NCBI GenBank assembly: GCA_017880905.1
Contig: JADGRO010000023.1
Coordinates: 1-64,000 of the forward strand
Reading direction: 5' to 3'
Source: Methylotenera sp.
Lineage (GTDB): Bacteria; Pseudomonadota; Gammaproteobacteria; Burkholderiales; Methylophilaceae
Length of the DNA: 64,000 bases
Below the pieces are notes generated by a model. That model saw nothing but the letters and a program-made list of their open reading frames with translations. It searched no databases and was not told the DNA's origin. A program made the position numbers and the translations under genes. Positions 47,282-56,719 of this stretch are shown piece after piece. The first letter of the stretch is position 1. Every line of letters starts with the position of its first letter.

Positions 47282-48279
47282 CTAAATACAAGACCTAGAT
47301 AAGCAACATATAAAGAACCATTTACCAGCAAATGCCACACTTTAATGCCGCCTTTAGCCATTAAATAACGTATCCAAATCGCAGCAATCAAGGTAATGAC
47401 TATGCCCCAAATTACCTCTTTGCGCGGCTCCCACGGTGTGAGCATAATTCCTATCGCCGGCAACAAAGTACCTTGAAACACCATAGCGCCAGTGATATTG
47501 CCAAACGCGAGCGTGTCTTTGCCCTTGCGTATCCACAAAATGCTATTCACTTTTTCGGGTAACTCGGTGGCGATTGGAATAATCAACAATGATAACAACA
47601 GCGCCGAAATGCCCATCATTTGTGCAGCGGCTTCGACACCATTAATAAAACCCTTAGTGCCAGCCACCAGCAGACCGAGGCCCAATAACAGCTGAACCAG
47701 AATCACCATCATGTTATTTGGTAAACCGATTTTGCATAAGAACATATCACTTTCTGCTTCAGTGGCATGCCCCTCTTCCACCAATCCTTTTGAAGCATGA
47801 ATGGTCATCATCACATAAACAAAATAAGTCATCACCATACAAGCACCCATGCTGTAATGCACGATTTTTAGGCTATGCGGCACATACATCGCAACGGCTG
47901 CTAAGAAAAAAGAGACAATGAAAAAATTTAGGTCTCGCAATAAACCAGTTCGCTCCGGCCTGAGATGGCCTTGAGTGCCACGACGCTTCCACACAGAAAT
48001 TGCCATTAAACAAATGGAAAGTGTAGACAACATTAACGGTGCCCCCAATATTGCACCTACGCCAATTTCTTCATTAGTTGTTACGTTTTGTGTGCCCGCG
48101 AGCAACGCTAGTAATGGCACCATGGTTTCAGGCAAAGCCGTACCAATGGCAGCAAATATAGAGCCGGTCACACCTTCTGAAATACCAAGCTTTTCGCCTA
48201 AATGTTCCAGCGCGTTAGTAAATACCTCTGCTGCAATTAAAATAACGACTAACATCGCTAAAAGCTGCACAAAAACCAT
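47278..48279 (-). CDS. Sodium/calcium exchanger-family membrane protein
   Basis: 333 residues with about ten helices and two alpha-repeats: SEGVTGSIFAAIGTALPETMVPL and SALLLSLLIIPIATELPEKVNSI, each with the acidic ion-binding residue. An H+- or Na+-coupled cation exchange is likely; the ion is not determined. It is divergent from ampD over 62 bases. Confidence 0.87.
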   Translation of the reverse strand: MVFVQLLAMLVVILIAAEVFTNALEHLGEKLGISEGVTGSIFAAIGTALPETMVPLLALLAGTQNVTTNEEIGVGAILGAPLMLSTLSICLMAISVWKRRGTQGHLRPERTGLLRDLNFFIVSFFLAAVAMYVPHSLKIVHYSMGACMVMTYFVYVMMTIHASKGLVEEGHATEAESDMFLCKIGLPNNMMVILVQLLLGLGLLVAGTKGFINGVEAAAQMMGISALLLSLLIIPIATELPEKVNSILWIRKGKDTLAFGNITGAMVFQGTLLPAIGIMLTPWEPRKEVIWGIVITLIAAIWIRYLMAKGGIKVWHLLVNGSLYVAYLGLVFS

Positions 48280-48341
48280 TTTTTACCTTTACAATAAACT
48301 ACTTAACAAACAGAATTTTAGCCGATAACGTCATTACTTAC

Positions 48342-48911
48342 ATGCCTAACCAACAATTAAAAAGCCATCAATTAAAATTAAATACTTTGGGTTATATTAA
48401 ATCTGCCAAACAAATCGCTTCGCCCAATTTTGACGCTAGACCCGACAACTGTTCGATTGATATGATTGTCATTCACAACATCAGCCTACCGCCCAATCAG
48501 TATGGGGGTTCTGGCATTATGCAATTATTTACCAATCGGCTTAACCCAAATGAGCACCCCTATTATGCAGAGGTTTACACGCGCAAAGTCTCGTCGCATT
48601 TTTTAATTCGACGCGATGGTGAGCTCATTCAGTTTGTATCGTGCTTGCAGCGCGCTTGGCACGCGGGGGAATCACATTGGCAGGGTCGTGAACGTTGTAA
48701 TGATTTCTCGGTCGGAGTAGAGCTGGAAGGCAGTGATTATGAGGCATTTAAACCTGCACAATATAAAACCCTTAAACAATTAATTAATGGTTTAAAAAAT
48801 ACTTACCCCATTCAACATATCGTTGGACATTCAGATATTGCTCCAGGGCGCAAAACCGACCCAGGGCCGAATTTCAATTGGAACGAAATTAATATTATTA
48901 AAAATACATAA
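48342..48911 (+). CDS. ampD: 1,6-anhydro-N-acetylmuramyl-L-alanine amidase AmpD
   Basis: Cytosolic zinc amidase of peptidoglycan recycling. The 189 residues hold the zinc ligands H45, H163 and D173, the catalytic E127 (GVELEGSD) and K171 (GRKTDPGP). There is no signal peptide, which separates it from AmiD. It starts a plus-strand group that runs into the RND pump genes. Confidence 0.95.
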   Translation: MPNQQLKSHQLKLNTLGYIKSAKQIASPNFDARPDNCSIDMIVIHNISLPPNQYGGSGIMQLFTNRLNPNEHPYYAEVYTRKVSSHFLIRRDGELIQFVSCLQRAWHAGESHWQGRERCNDFSVGVELEGSDYEAFKPAQYKTLKQLINGLKNTYPIQHIVGHSDIAPGRKTDPGPNFNWNEINIIKNT

Positions 48912-48916
48912 AATTT

Positions 48917-50044
48917 ATGCACAAAATTTCTTCATACCTGTTTATTGGATTGCTTGCATTGCTATTGCTGGCTTGTGGCGCAAAAGATGATAAAACAGTT
49001 GACAATTCAGAAAAAAAAGGCCAAAAGCCTACCCTTGTCACGGTGACGCAAGTGAAAAATCAAGCGATTGAAACTACTGAAGAGGCGGTAGGCTCGCTTG
49101 AAGGCTTGATAGACCCAACAGTGGCTGCAGAAGTGGCCGCACGTGTTGTTAAAGTGTATGTCACTGTTGGCATGCAAGTAAAACAGGGCGAGTTAATCGC
49201 CACCTTGGATGCCGCAGATTTTGGTATGCAGCGCAACGAAGCACAGGCAGAAGTAGCGCGCATTCAAGCTTTGTTAGAAAATCAAGCTAAAACTGTTGCG
49301 CGCAACCAGGCTTTGGTGAACAAAAATTTCATTTCACAAACTGCTGTCGATAACGACATCGCCCAACAAAATGTGCTCAAACAACAATTGGAAGCAGCCA
49401 GAGCACGTGTTGGTAGCATTAATCACGATAGCAGTAAAACCAGAGTGATTGCGCCTGTTAGCGGTATCATTGAGAAAAGATTAGTGGGTGCTGGTGACTT
49501 TGTACGTGTGGGTGACCCCATCGTACAAATTGTTTCTAAGCAAAAATTACGGGCGCATCTGCCCTTTCCAGAGCAGATTGGCGCGCAACTCAATCCAGGC
49601 TTAAAAGTACGTCTGACCACGCCTACCAGCGACAAGCCTGTCGAAACCGTGATTCACGAATTAAAACCGATGATTACTGAAGGTAGTCGTACCGTAGATG
49701 TGATTGCGGATATAGTCGATGCTTCTGGCTGGCAGCCCGGCGCCAGCGTCACTGGCACAGTAATTTTAGGCGAACAGTCCGCCGCCATGATGGTACCCGA
49801 GCAAAGCTTGGTGCTGCGCCCTGCGGGTGAGGTAGTGTATGTGGTGCGCGACAATACTGCTAATCAAGCTGTGGTAAAAACTGGCACACGCCAAAATGGC
49901 TTAATAGAGATTCTAGAAGGCTTGAAAGCCAATGATGTAGTAGTGGTAGATGGTGCAGGCTTTTTAACCGATAAAGCGCCAGTTACAGTTACTTCAAATT
50001 CAGTAGCAGAAAACTCTAAAATTCACCCAAAAATCAGTCAGTAG
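48917..50044 (+). CDS. RND efflux periplasmic adaptor (lipoprotein)
   Basis: 375 residues with a lipoprotein signal (LLALLLLACG, lipid on C20), a biotinyl-like half-motif pair (VYVTVGMQVKQGELIATLDAADF and RVIAPVSGIIEKRLVGAGDFVRVGDPIVQI), a coiled-coil hairpin (about 110-165) and a beta-barrel. It connects the RND pump to an outer-membrane channel. It lies 3 bases before the pump gene. Confidence 0.93.
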   Translation: MHKISSYLFIGLLALLLLACGAKDDKTVDNSEKKGQKPTLVTVTQVKNQAIETTEEAVGSLEGLIDPTVAAEVAARVVKVYVTVGMQVKQGELIATLDAADFGMQRNEAQAEVARIQALLENQAKTVARNQALVNKNFISQTAVDNDIAQQNVLKQQLEAARARVGSINHDSSKTRVIAPVSGIIEKRLVGAGDFVRVGDPIVQIVSKQKLRAHLPFPEQIGAQLNPGLKVRLTTPTSDKPVETVIHELKPMITEGSRTVDVIADIVDASGWQPGASVTGTVILGEQSAAMMVPEQSLVLRPAGEVVYVVRDNTANQAVVKTGTRQNGLIEILEGLKANDVVVVDGAGFLTDKAPVTVTSNSVAENSKIHPKISQ

Positions 50045-50047
50045 AAC

Positions 50048-53000
50048 ATGACGCTACCTGAGTTATCCATCAAACGCCACGTCCTCGCTTGGATGCTATC
50101 AGGCGTCATCATATTATTCGGCATTATCGCTTATCAGCGCATCGGCATTGACCGCATCCCATCAATTGATTTCCCCGTCATTACAATCAATACCACATTG
50201 CGTGGGGCAAACCCTGATGTAGTCGACACTTCTATCACCAGCGTGATTGAATCTGCCATCAATACCACACCGGGTATTGAGCATATTCAATCAGCCTCAT
50301 CGCCAGGAGTATCCAGCATCGCTATTACATTTGCACTGGATAAGAATATTGATGTGGCCTACAACGAAGTGCAATCCAAAGTTAGCCAAATATTACGTCG
50401 ATTACCTACTGACACCGATCCACCAACTGTGCAGAAAGTAGATACTAATGCATCACCCGTGATTTGGCTGGCTTTGAGTGGTGATCGCACAATCCAACAA
50501 CTCAATTTATACGCCAACAATGTACTGAAGAAGAAATTTGAAACAATTAGCGGCGTGGGCGAGGTGCAGCTGGGCGGACGACGCGATCGCGTGATTCGCA
50601 TCAATGTTTCGCCCGAGCGCATGGCAGCTTATAAGCTCACTGCTAAAGATTTAATCGATGCCTTCGATCGCGAACACGTACAGTTACCAGGCGGCTTTTT
50701 GGTCAGTGAGCAAGCTGAGCAATTGCTCAAACTCGACCTTGAGTTTCATAATACCAAAGAACTTGCCGATTTAGTCGTAGCAACGAAAGCCGGCGCATCC
50801 ATCCACTTAAAAGACATCGCGACGGTTGAAGACGGTATTACCGACAACAGACAAGTAGCACGCTACAACGGCAAACCCACAGTGGGCATCGGTATGGTAA
50901 AAATTTCCAATGCCAACACCGTAGAAATTATTAAAGAAGTCGAACGCAGACTTGATGAAGAGATTCGTCCCAACTTGCCGCCTGGTATGGCACTCGAAAT
51001 TTCCACCAATGATTCTATTTTTATTAACCAACTGGTCGCTTCGCTTAAAGAGCATTTGATTGAAGGCACACTGTTTGCTGCGCTCATCGTATTAATTTTT
51101 ATGCGATCCTTTAGCTCTACCTTAATGATTTGTATGGAAATTCCGGTCTCGCTCTTGGGCGCAATCGCGGTGATGTATTTTGCCGGTTACACCTTTAACA
51201 GTATGACGCTACTGGCCTTATTGCTGCTCATTGGCGTGGTGGTAGATGATGCAATCGTGGTGCGAGAGAGCATTTTGCGCCACATGTCGGGCGAAGTGGG
51301 TACGGGCTTAAGCGCGGCTGATCTGAAAAACCCGCAAGCAGTTGCCGCGTTCCGTACCCAAGCTACCGTTAACGGCAGCCGTGAGGTGGTATTTGCCGTG
51401 CTTGCCTCCTCGGCATCACTGGTGTGCATCTTCGCGCCGGTAATTTTTATGGATGGCATAATCGGCATGTTCTTTAAATCTTTTGCCGTGGTGGTGACAT
51501 TTGGCGTACTGGTCTCGCTGTTTGTTTCACTAACGCTCACCCCCATGTTGTGTTCGCGCTATTTAAGCCTCACGCACAATGAAAATGCACTTTACAGAGC
51601 CTTTGGCCGTGCTTTATCCAGCCTAGACGGTATTTACAAAAAACTACTTAATAATGCGCTCAATCACCGTGGCTTGGTGCTGCTGTTTACCGCCGTATTT
51701 GTTGGCTTAACAGGTTTTTACACACTCAAATATGTGCAAAAAGACTTTGTGCCAGAAGCGGATGAAAGCAGCTTTAGTGTTAACATTAAAACGCCCTTGG
51801 GCTCGAGTTTGGAGTACACAGATTCGCGCCTTAAATTAGTGGAAGCCACCATCGCTAGCCACAAAGGTGAAGTAGCGAGCTATTTTTCTACCATAGGTGC
51901 GGGTTCGCGTGGGCAAGTCAACCAAGGCAATATCAATGTGCGCCTAATACCTAAGGAAGAACGCGCTAAAAGCCAACAAACACTGATCAAAGACTTAAAA
52001 AAGGAGTTTGATAAGATTCCTGGTGTGCGCGCAATCCCGGCGCCAACATCTATCGTGCGCGGGCAGCGTTCGGAGAAATTGCAATTCAACCTGACAGGCG
52101 CTAATTTACAGGAGATTGGCCGTATTTCCCAACTGATGCAGCAAAGCTTAAGTAGCAACACTGACATGGGTAAAGTGGATGTAGACGTGCAGCTGGATTT
52201 ACCGCAACTGACTATGCAGATTGACCGAGCCCGTGCCGCGACTTTTGGCCTGAGTGCCAATGATATCGCCACCACAGTGAGCCTGTATGCGGGTGGCATC
52301 AATGTGGCAAAATACAATGACACCATCAGCGATGGTCAGCGCTACGACATCCGCTTAAAAGCGGACGAGGATGTACTTAAGCAAGCAACTGACTTAAATA
52401 AAATCTATCTCAGAAGCAGCAGTGGCGAATTAGTACGATTAGATGCAGTGGCCAGCTTTAAAACTGAACTTGGCGCTGCCGTGATTGGCCGCTACGATTT
52501 GCAATATGCAGTGAATTTTTATGCTAACCCTAACATGCCACTTGGCGAAGCGGTAGATTTAGTAAATAAAACTGCTACTACGCTGGTCCCACCCAGTTAC
52601 AAGCTCAAATATACCGGGCAAGCCGAAGAGCTGGGCAAAACCATGAAAAATGTAAAATTTGTATTTTTGCTGGCGTTTGTATTGCTCTATATGGTGCTAG
52701 CCAGCCAATTTAACTCGTTTATCCAGCCATTTATCATTATGCTCGCCCAGCCGCTCGCCATTATCGGCGGTCTAATCGCGCTACTTATTTCTGGCGATAC
52801 GCTGAATATTTTCTCCATGATAGGCTTGGTATTACTTATAGGCTTAGTCGCAAAAAATTCGATTCTGCTGGTGGACTTAACCAATCAATTGCGTGAAAAA
52901 GGCTATAGCATTAACGATGCGCTTAAGGAAGCTTGTCCAATCAGACTGCGCCCAGTACTCATGACCTCGCTCACCATTATTTTGGCGCTATTGCCCGCCG

Positions 53001-53161
53001 CAATTGGCTTAGGCGCAGGCAGTGAAACCAATAAGCCACTTTCTGTCGCCATTATCGGCGGCATGATTTCATCCACCTTACTCACTTTGGTGGTGGTGCC
53101 AGCGGCGTATTCATTGGTAATGAGTGGCATGCAGAGATTTAAATGGTTAGGTGAGCACTAA
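50048..53161 (+). CDS. RND (HAE1-type) efflux pump permease
   Basis: 1037 residues, full length for the family, with 12 membrane helices and two large periplasmic loops. Visible landmarks are the start MTLPELSIKRHVLAWML, VVDDAIVVRESILRHM with the proton-relay aspartates in the fourth helix, NVRLIPKEERAKSQQ and LVAKNSILLVDLTNQL. Proton-driven export; the substrate is unknown. No outer-membrane TolC-like gene is in the unit. Confidence 0.94.
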   Translation: MTLPELSIKRHVLAWMLSGVIILFGIIAYQRIGIDRIPSIDFPVITINTTLRGANPDVVDTSITSVIESAINTTPGIEHIQSASSPGVSSIAITFALDKNIDVAYNEVQSKVSQILRRLPTDTDPPTVQKVDTNASPVIWLALSGDRTIQQLNLYANNVLKKKFETISGVGEVQLGGRRDRVIRINVSPERMAAYKLTAKDLIDAFDREHVQLPGGFLVSEQAEQLLKLDLEFHNTKELADLVVATKAGASIHLKDIATVEDGITDNRQVARYNGKPTVGIGMVKISNANTVEIIKEVERRLDEEIRPNLPPGMALEISTNDSIFINQLVASLKEHLIEGTLFAALIVLIFMRSFSSTLMICMEIPVSLLGAIAVMYFAGYTFNSMTLLALLLLIGVVVDDAIVVRESILRHMSGEVGTGLSAADLKNPQAVAAFRTQATVNGSREVVFAVLASSASLVCIFAPVIFMDGIIGMFFKSFAVVVTFGVLVSLFVSLTLTPMLCSRYLSLTHNENALYRAFGRALSSLDGIYKKLLNNALNHRGLVLLFTAVFVGLTGFYTLKYVQKDFVPEADESSFSVNIKTPLGSSLEYTDSRLKLVEATIASHKGEVASYFSTIGAGSRGQVNQGNINVRLIPKEERAKSQQTLIKDLKKEFDKIPGVRAIPAPTSIVRGQRSEKLQFNLTGANLQEIGRISQLMQQSLSSNTDMGKVDVDVQLDLPQLTMQIDRARAATFGLSANDIATTVSLYAGGINVAKYNDTISDGQRYDIRLKADEDVLKQATDLNKIYLRSSSGELVRLDAVASFKTELGAAVIGRYDLQYAVNFYANPNMPLGEAVDLVNKTATTLVPPSYKLKYTGQAEELGKTMKNVKFVFLLAFVLLYMVLASQFNSFIQPFIIMLAQPLAIIGGLIALLISGDTLNIFSMIGLVLLIGLVAKNSILLVDLTNQLREKGYSINDALKEACPIRLRPVLMTSLTIILALLPAAIGLGAGSETNKPLSVAIIGGMISSTLLTLVVVPAAYSLVMSGMQRFKWLGEH

Positions 53162-53175
53162 GGAGATTTGCTTAC

Positions 53176-53598
53176 ATGAAAATTTTCATAATTATTTGTA
53201 CTTTTTTTGTTTTTCCATTGCAAGTGAGTGTTGCCGCCACATCAAACCACTACATTTATTATCCAAATTTAGCGAAAAAAGTTCTCTCAGACGATGCACG
53301 ATCTTTTGCTCAAGTATTGGCTAAATCAGAGGTCGTTCCAAATGGAGCCAAATTAGAAGAACTTGCCGAAATCTCCAGTAAGTATGTTCGCATCAATCCA
53401 ACCGAATTTCTTCGTGTCCAGGCAAAATATAATCACTGTTTCGGTGTGGGGTTCATGGGAGAAGACTATGTTGACAATCAATCGGCAAAAGTACGTGAGC
53501 GCAAACTACGCGAAATAGCACTTAATTCAATCTCGGAAAAATCACTGGTATCAATAAAACAAATATGCTTGGCTAAACTAAATCACTCTATCAAATAG
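53176..53598 (+). CDS. Small secreted protein of unknown function
   Basis: 140 residues with a clear Sec signal peptide (about 1-20, ending SVAA). The mature part is helical and has two cysteines (NHCFGVGF and KQICLAKL) that may form a disulfide. No family recognised. It follows the RND pump gene by 14 bases, with the start at ATG 53176 after AAGGAG, so it is probably co-transcribed. Its 3' end overlaps the broken GNAT gene by 8 bases. Confidence 0.75.
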   Translation: MKIFIIICTFFVFPLQVSVAATSNHYIYYPNLAKKVLSDDARSFAQVLAKSEVVPNGAKLEELAEISSKYVRINPTEFLRVQAKYNHCFGVGFMGEDYVDNQSAKVRERKLREIALNSISEKSLVSIKQICLAKLNHSIK

Positions 53599-54144
53599 GA
53601 CGTTTTAACGTTCTCACCTCAACCAACTTCGCCAAATACTGCAAATTGAGCCCTTCCACTTTAGGCTGCCAAAGTGCTGTGTTCTCTGGAAAATCTTTAA
53701 ATTCGCCAGTGCGCACATAGCCTAAGCGCTCGTAAAACGCGATGAGCTCTTGGCGCATTGAAATCACTGTCATGTGAAAGCCCACCACACGCCATTCTCG
53801 TAGAGTTATCGCTTCAGCGGCTTGTATGAGTATTTTGCCGTAGCCTTTATTTTGCAAGGTGGGTTTGACGGCTATCATGCCAAAGTGCACGGTGTTTTTG
53901 CCTGCAAGCTCTTGCCACTCGCAGCAGATAGTGGCGACAATTTCATCTTTCAGTACGCCGATTAAAATAAACGCATCTTTACGTTTGATGATTTTGCCCA
54001 CTTCCGCCGTGGTGGTACGTAGGCCATCTAAAATATCTGCTTCAGTTGTCCAGCCTTTGCGGCAGTTTCGCCGCGATAAGCGGAGTTAATAAGCTGTGCT
54101 ATTGAAGTTGAGTCAATAAGCTCAGCTTTGTGGAAATTTAACAT
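53591..54144 (-). pseudogene. GNAT acetyltransferase gene with a single-base frameshift
   Basis: Read from the ATG at 54144 the minus strand gives MLNFHKAELIDSTSIAQLIN...SAYRGETAA, then runs into a stop. Shifting frame at the AAA at 54056-54058 gives KGWTTEADILDGLRTTTAEVGKI and then continues to the stop at 53591 (ATICCEWQELAGK, LQNKGYGKILIQAAE, FYERLGYVRTG). The joined product is about 184 residues, a standard GNAT with the acetyl-CoA loop Q-x-K-G-Y-G. One A is missing compared with what the frame needs. It could be a real mutation, a sequencing error or slippage; the frame from the GTG at 54001 would lack the first 48 residues. Confidence 0.8.
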
Positions 54145-54171
54145 GTAAATTTTTGAATTAGTTTTTTTTGG

Positions 54172-55407
54172 TTAACTTTTATTCACTAGCTTTTGTACTA
54201 CCAAACTGCCCACCATATCACCCTGCACATTTACAGTGGTACGCAAGGTATCCAGCAGCCTATCAATTGGTAGCAATATCGCAATCGCTTCGGCAGGTAA
54301 TCCTACGCTTTGCAGTACCATCACCATGGTGACCATACCCGCGCTGGGGATGCCAGGCGCGCCGATAGCGGCTATCATGGCGGTGAAGAACACGATGAGT
54401 TGTTGCGTAAAGTTAAGATCCACGCCTACCAAATTAGCAATAAACAGTGCCGCAGCGGCTTCGTAAAGCGCAGTTCCATCCATATTGATGGTCGCGCCGA
54501 GCGGGATGACAAAACCTGCGATTTCTGGTTTAACCTGTAAATGTTGTGTGGTGCAGCGCAAGGTAATAGGCAGCGTGGCAGAACTTGAGCTGGTAGCGAA
54601 TGCCGTTACTAAAGCCTCGCGCGCGCCGCGCCAGAACCATAATGGCGATTTGCCGGTAAACAGGTACAAAATCAGGGGCAATATCACCACACCATGCAAC
54701 AAAGTAGTACCTATAACCACTGCCACAAACTTGGCAAGCGTGTTTAGCATGGCGACATCTTGCACGGCAACCAGTTTAATCAGCAACGCTGCGATACCAA
54801 AAGGCGCTAGGCGCATCACCCAGCCCACAATGGACATAGTGATTTCCAGCACTTCTTGTAACAATGATAAGATGTTTTTGTAACGTTCGCCGCCCATCAC
54901 CAGCGCGATACCCAAAATTAGCGCGAACATGACAACGGCTAATACATTGCCCTGCGACAGCGCTGCAAACGGGTTCACGAATAAACCATGTAAAAATTGC
55001 GCAAAAAATTCTGGCAAGGGCAATTGTTTTGCCTCAAAACTCTGCATGGCTTCGCTAAACATTGCCAAGTGCAAGCCACTACCTGGCTTGAAATAAAGGC
55101 TGGCGGACATGCCCAGCACAATCGCAATCGCCATGCTGCTGACAAAAAATAGCAATGTAGTCACCCAAACGCGGTGCATTTGTTGGTGTTGCCGCAGATT
55201 AGCGATTCCCACAGATATGCTACAAAACACCAGCGGAATCAGAATCATCTTGAGTAAATCAATAAACAGCGCACCTACTAGGCCAGCCACATACAAACCA
55301 CCATTAACTACGTGATTTTCTGCACCAAGACTGTGAAAATATAAACCAAGCATAACGCCAAAAATGGCGCCAATTAGAATTTGGATATTTAGGCTAGGTA
55401 GCTTCAT
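54172..55407 (-). CDS. Dicarboxylate/amino-acid:cation symporter (DAACS)
   Basis: 411 residues of the GltP/DctA family: eight helices and two hairpins, with the serine-rich hairpin TAFATSSSSATLPITL, NMDGTALYEAAAALF and AIGAPGIPSAGMVTM. It takes up glutamate, aspartate or C4-dicarboxylates with Na+ or H+; the exact substrate is undetermined. It follows rsmB by 14 bases. Confidence 0.93.
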   Translation of the reverse strand: MKLPSLNIQILIGAIFGVMLGLYFHSLGAENHVVNGGLYVAGLVGALFIDLLKMILIPLVFCSISVGIANLRQHQQMHRVWVTTLLFFVSSMAIAIVLGMSASLYFKPGSGLHLAMFSEAMQSFEAKQLPLPEFFAQFLHGLFVNPFAALSQGNVLAVVMFALILGIALVMGGERYKNILSLLQEVLEITMSIVGWVMRLAPFGIAALLIKLVAVQDVAMLNTLAKFVAVVIGTTLLHGVVILPLILYLFTGKSPLWFWRGAREALVTAFATSSSSATLPITLRCTTQHLQVKPEIAGFVIPLGATINMDGTALYEAAAALFIANLVGVDLNFTQQLIVFFTAMIAAIGAPGIPSAGMVTMVMVLQSVGLPAEAIAILLPIDRLLDTLRTTVNVQGDMVGSLVVQKLVNKS

Positions 55408-55421
55408 TTTTACTTCGATTT

Positions 55422-56702
55422 CTATTCTGCTTTGCTCTCAAACACCGCTGCAAAAAAACCATCGGTGCCATGTAAATGCGGCAAAAGTTTTAAGTATTTA
55501 CCGGTATCAAGCTTAATCTGTTGCTGCGCCAAAATTTCGTTTGCTGGCACTAAACTAAATTCCGGATTTGCGCTTAAAAACGCTTCTGCAATCGTTTCAT
55601 TTTCATCTCTTAACAAGCTACAGGTGGCGTAAATCAAGCGCCCGCCCGCCTTGGTGAGCTTTGCGGCACGTGCCAAAATATTGGTTTGCTTTATATTTAA
55701 TTCCGCTACATCTTGCTCAGTTTGGCGCCATTTTAAATCAGGATTCCTGCGCAAAGTACCCAGCCCGCTACAAGGTGCATCGACTAACACACGATCAAAC
55801 TTACCGTTTAAACGTTTTAATTTCTGATCATTTTCACTTGTAATAACCTGCGCGTGCAAGTTTGACAAACCCGAGCGTTTTAGGCGTTGCCCCAAATTGT
55901 GCAAACGTTTTTCAGATACATCAAATGCATACAAACGGCCAGTATTTTTCATCAACGCACCGATTGCCAAACTTTTTCCGCCTGCGCCTGCACAGAAATC
56001 TGCTACCATTTGACCACGTTTTGGCGCAACCAAATACGCCAATAATTGGCTGCCTTCGTCTTGTACCTCGATTTTGCCTTCGGTAAATAACACATGGCGA
56101 CTAATGTCCATACGGTTTGGCATGCGAATGCAGATAGGTGAATAAGGCGTCACAACAATAGTGTTTTCGTTAGATGTGTTTTCAACCAACATTTTTTTGA
56201 ATATATCGTCGCGGCTGCCTTTTATTGTATTCACACGCAAATCTAAACTTGCTTGCTCAAACATACTACGACAAATCGTCAGCGCTTCAGTTTCGCCATA
56301 CTCCGCCACCAGCTTGCTCCACAGCCAATCACGTACATCAGCCTGCACAGCCAAAGGCAAATTTTCAGTTGATTTGGCTTTAATCGCATGCGCCCACTCG
56401 GTTTGCTGTTCGTTCAATACCGATTCCACCTCGCGTATGCTTTTGCCTTGCACACGCAGTAGCCAAGCCAGTATAAGCTTACGCGCGTCGTCAGGATCAT
56501 TATCCTCACTTGCTGTGATAGTGCTTAAATAACGTAAACGACGCAGCACACCATACACACTCTCTGCCACAAAAGCACGATCTTTGGTGCCAAGCTCTCG
56601 ATTATTGCGAAAAAATTCGCTTAGCTTTGCATCTGCTGGGCTATTAAAATCAAGTAGATTTGCCAGAACCACTGCGGCCTGGCGGATTAAATTTGCATTC
56701 AT
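55422..56702 (-). CDS. rsmB: 16S rRNA m5C methyltransferase (RsmB/NOP family)
   Basis: 426 residues. The N-terminal NusB-like domain (about 1-140) is followed by a SAM methyltransferase domain with VADFCAGAGGKSLAIGAL, the catalytic motif DAPCSGLGTLRRNPD and YATCSLLRDENE. The target is probably C967 of 16S rRNA. It lies 17 bases after the DUF3108 gene. A different NOP member is possible, but the N-terminal domain favours RsmB. Confidence 0.9.
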   Translation of the reverse strand: MNANLIRQAAVVLANLLDFNSPADAKLSEFFRNNRELGTKDRAFVAESVYGVLRRLRYLSTITASEDNDPDDARKLILAWLLRVQGKSIREVESVLNEQQTEWAHAIKAKSTENLPLAVQADVRDWLWSKLVAEYGETEALTICRSMFEQASLDLRVNTIKGSRDDIFKKMLVENTSNENTIVVTPYSPICIRMPNRMDISRHVLFTEGKIEVQDEGSQLLAYLVAPKRGQMVADFCAGAGGKSLAIGALMKNTGRLYAFDVSEKRLHNLGQRLKRSGLSNLHAQVITSENDQKLKRLNGKFDRVLVDAPCSGLGTLRRNPDLKWRQTEQDVAELNIKQTNILARAAKLTKAGGRLIYATCSLLRDENETIAEAFLSANPEFSLVPANEILAQQQIKLDTGKYLKLLPHLHGTDGFFAAVFESKAE

Positions 56703-56719
56703 TATTTGCTTCTAAGTTG

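Noticed and set aside
54040-54070. Programmed -1 frameshifting in the GNAT gene
   Set aside because: GCAAAGG is not a standard X-XXY-YYZ slippery site and no downstream stem-loop is obvious; a plain mutation or sequencing error is simpler.
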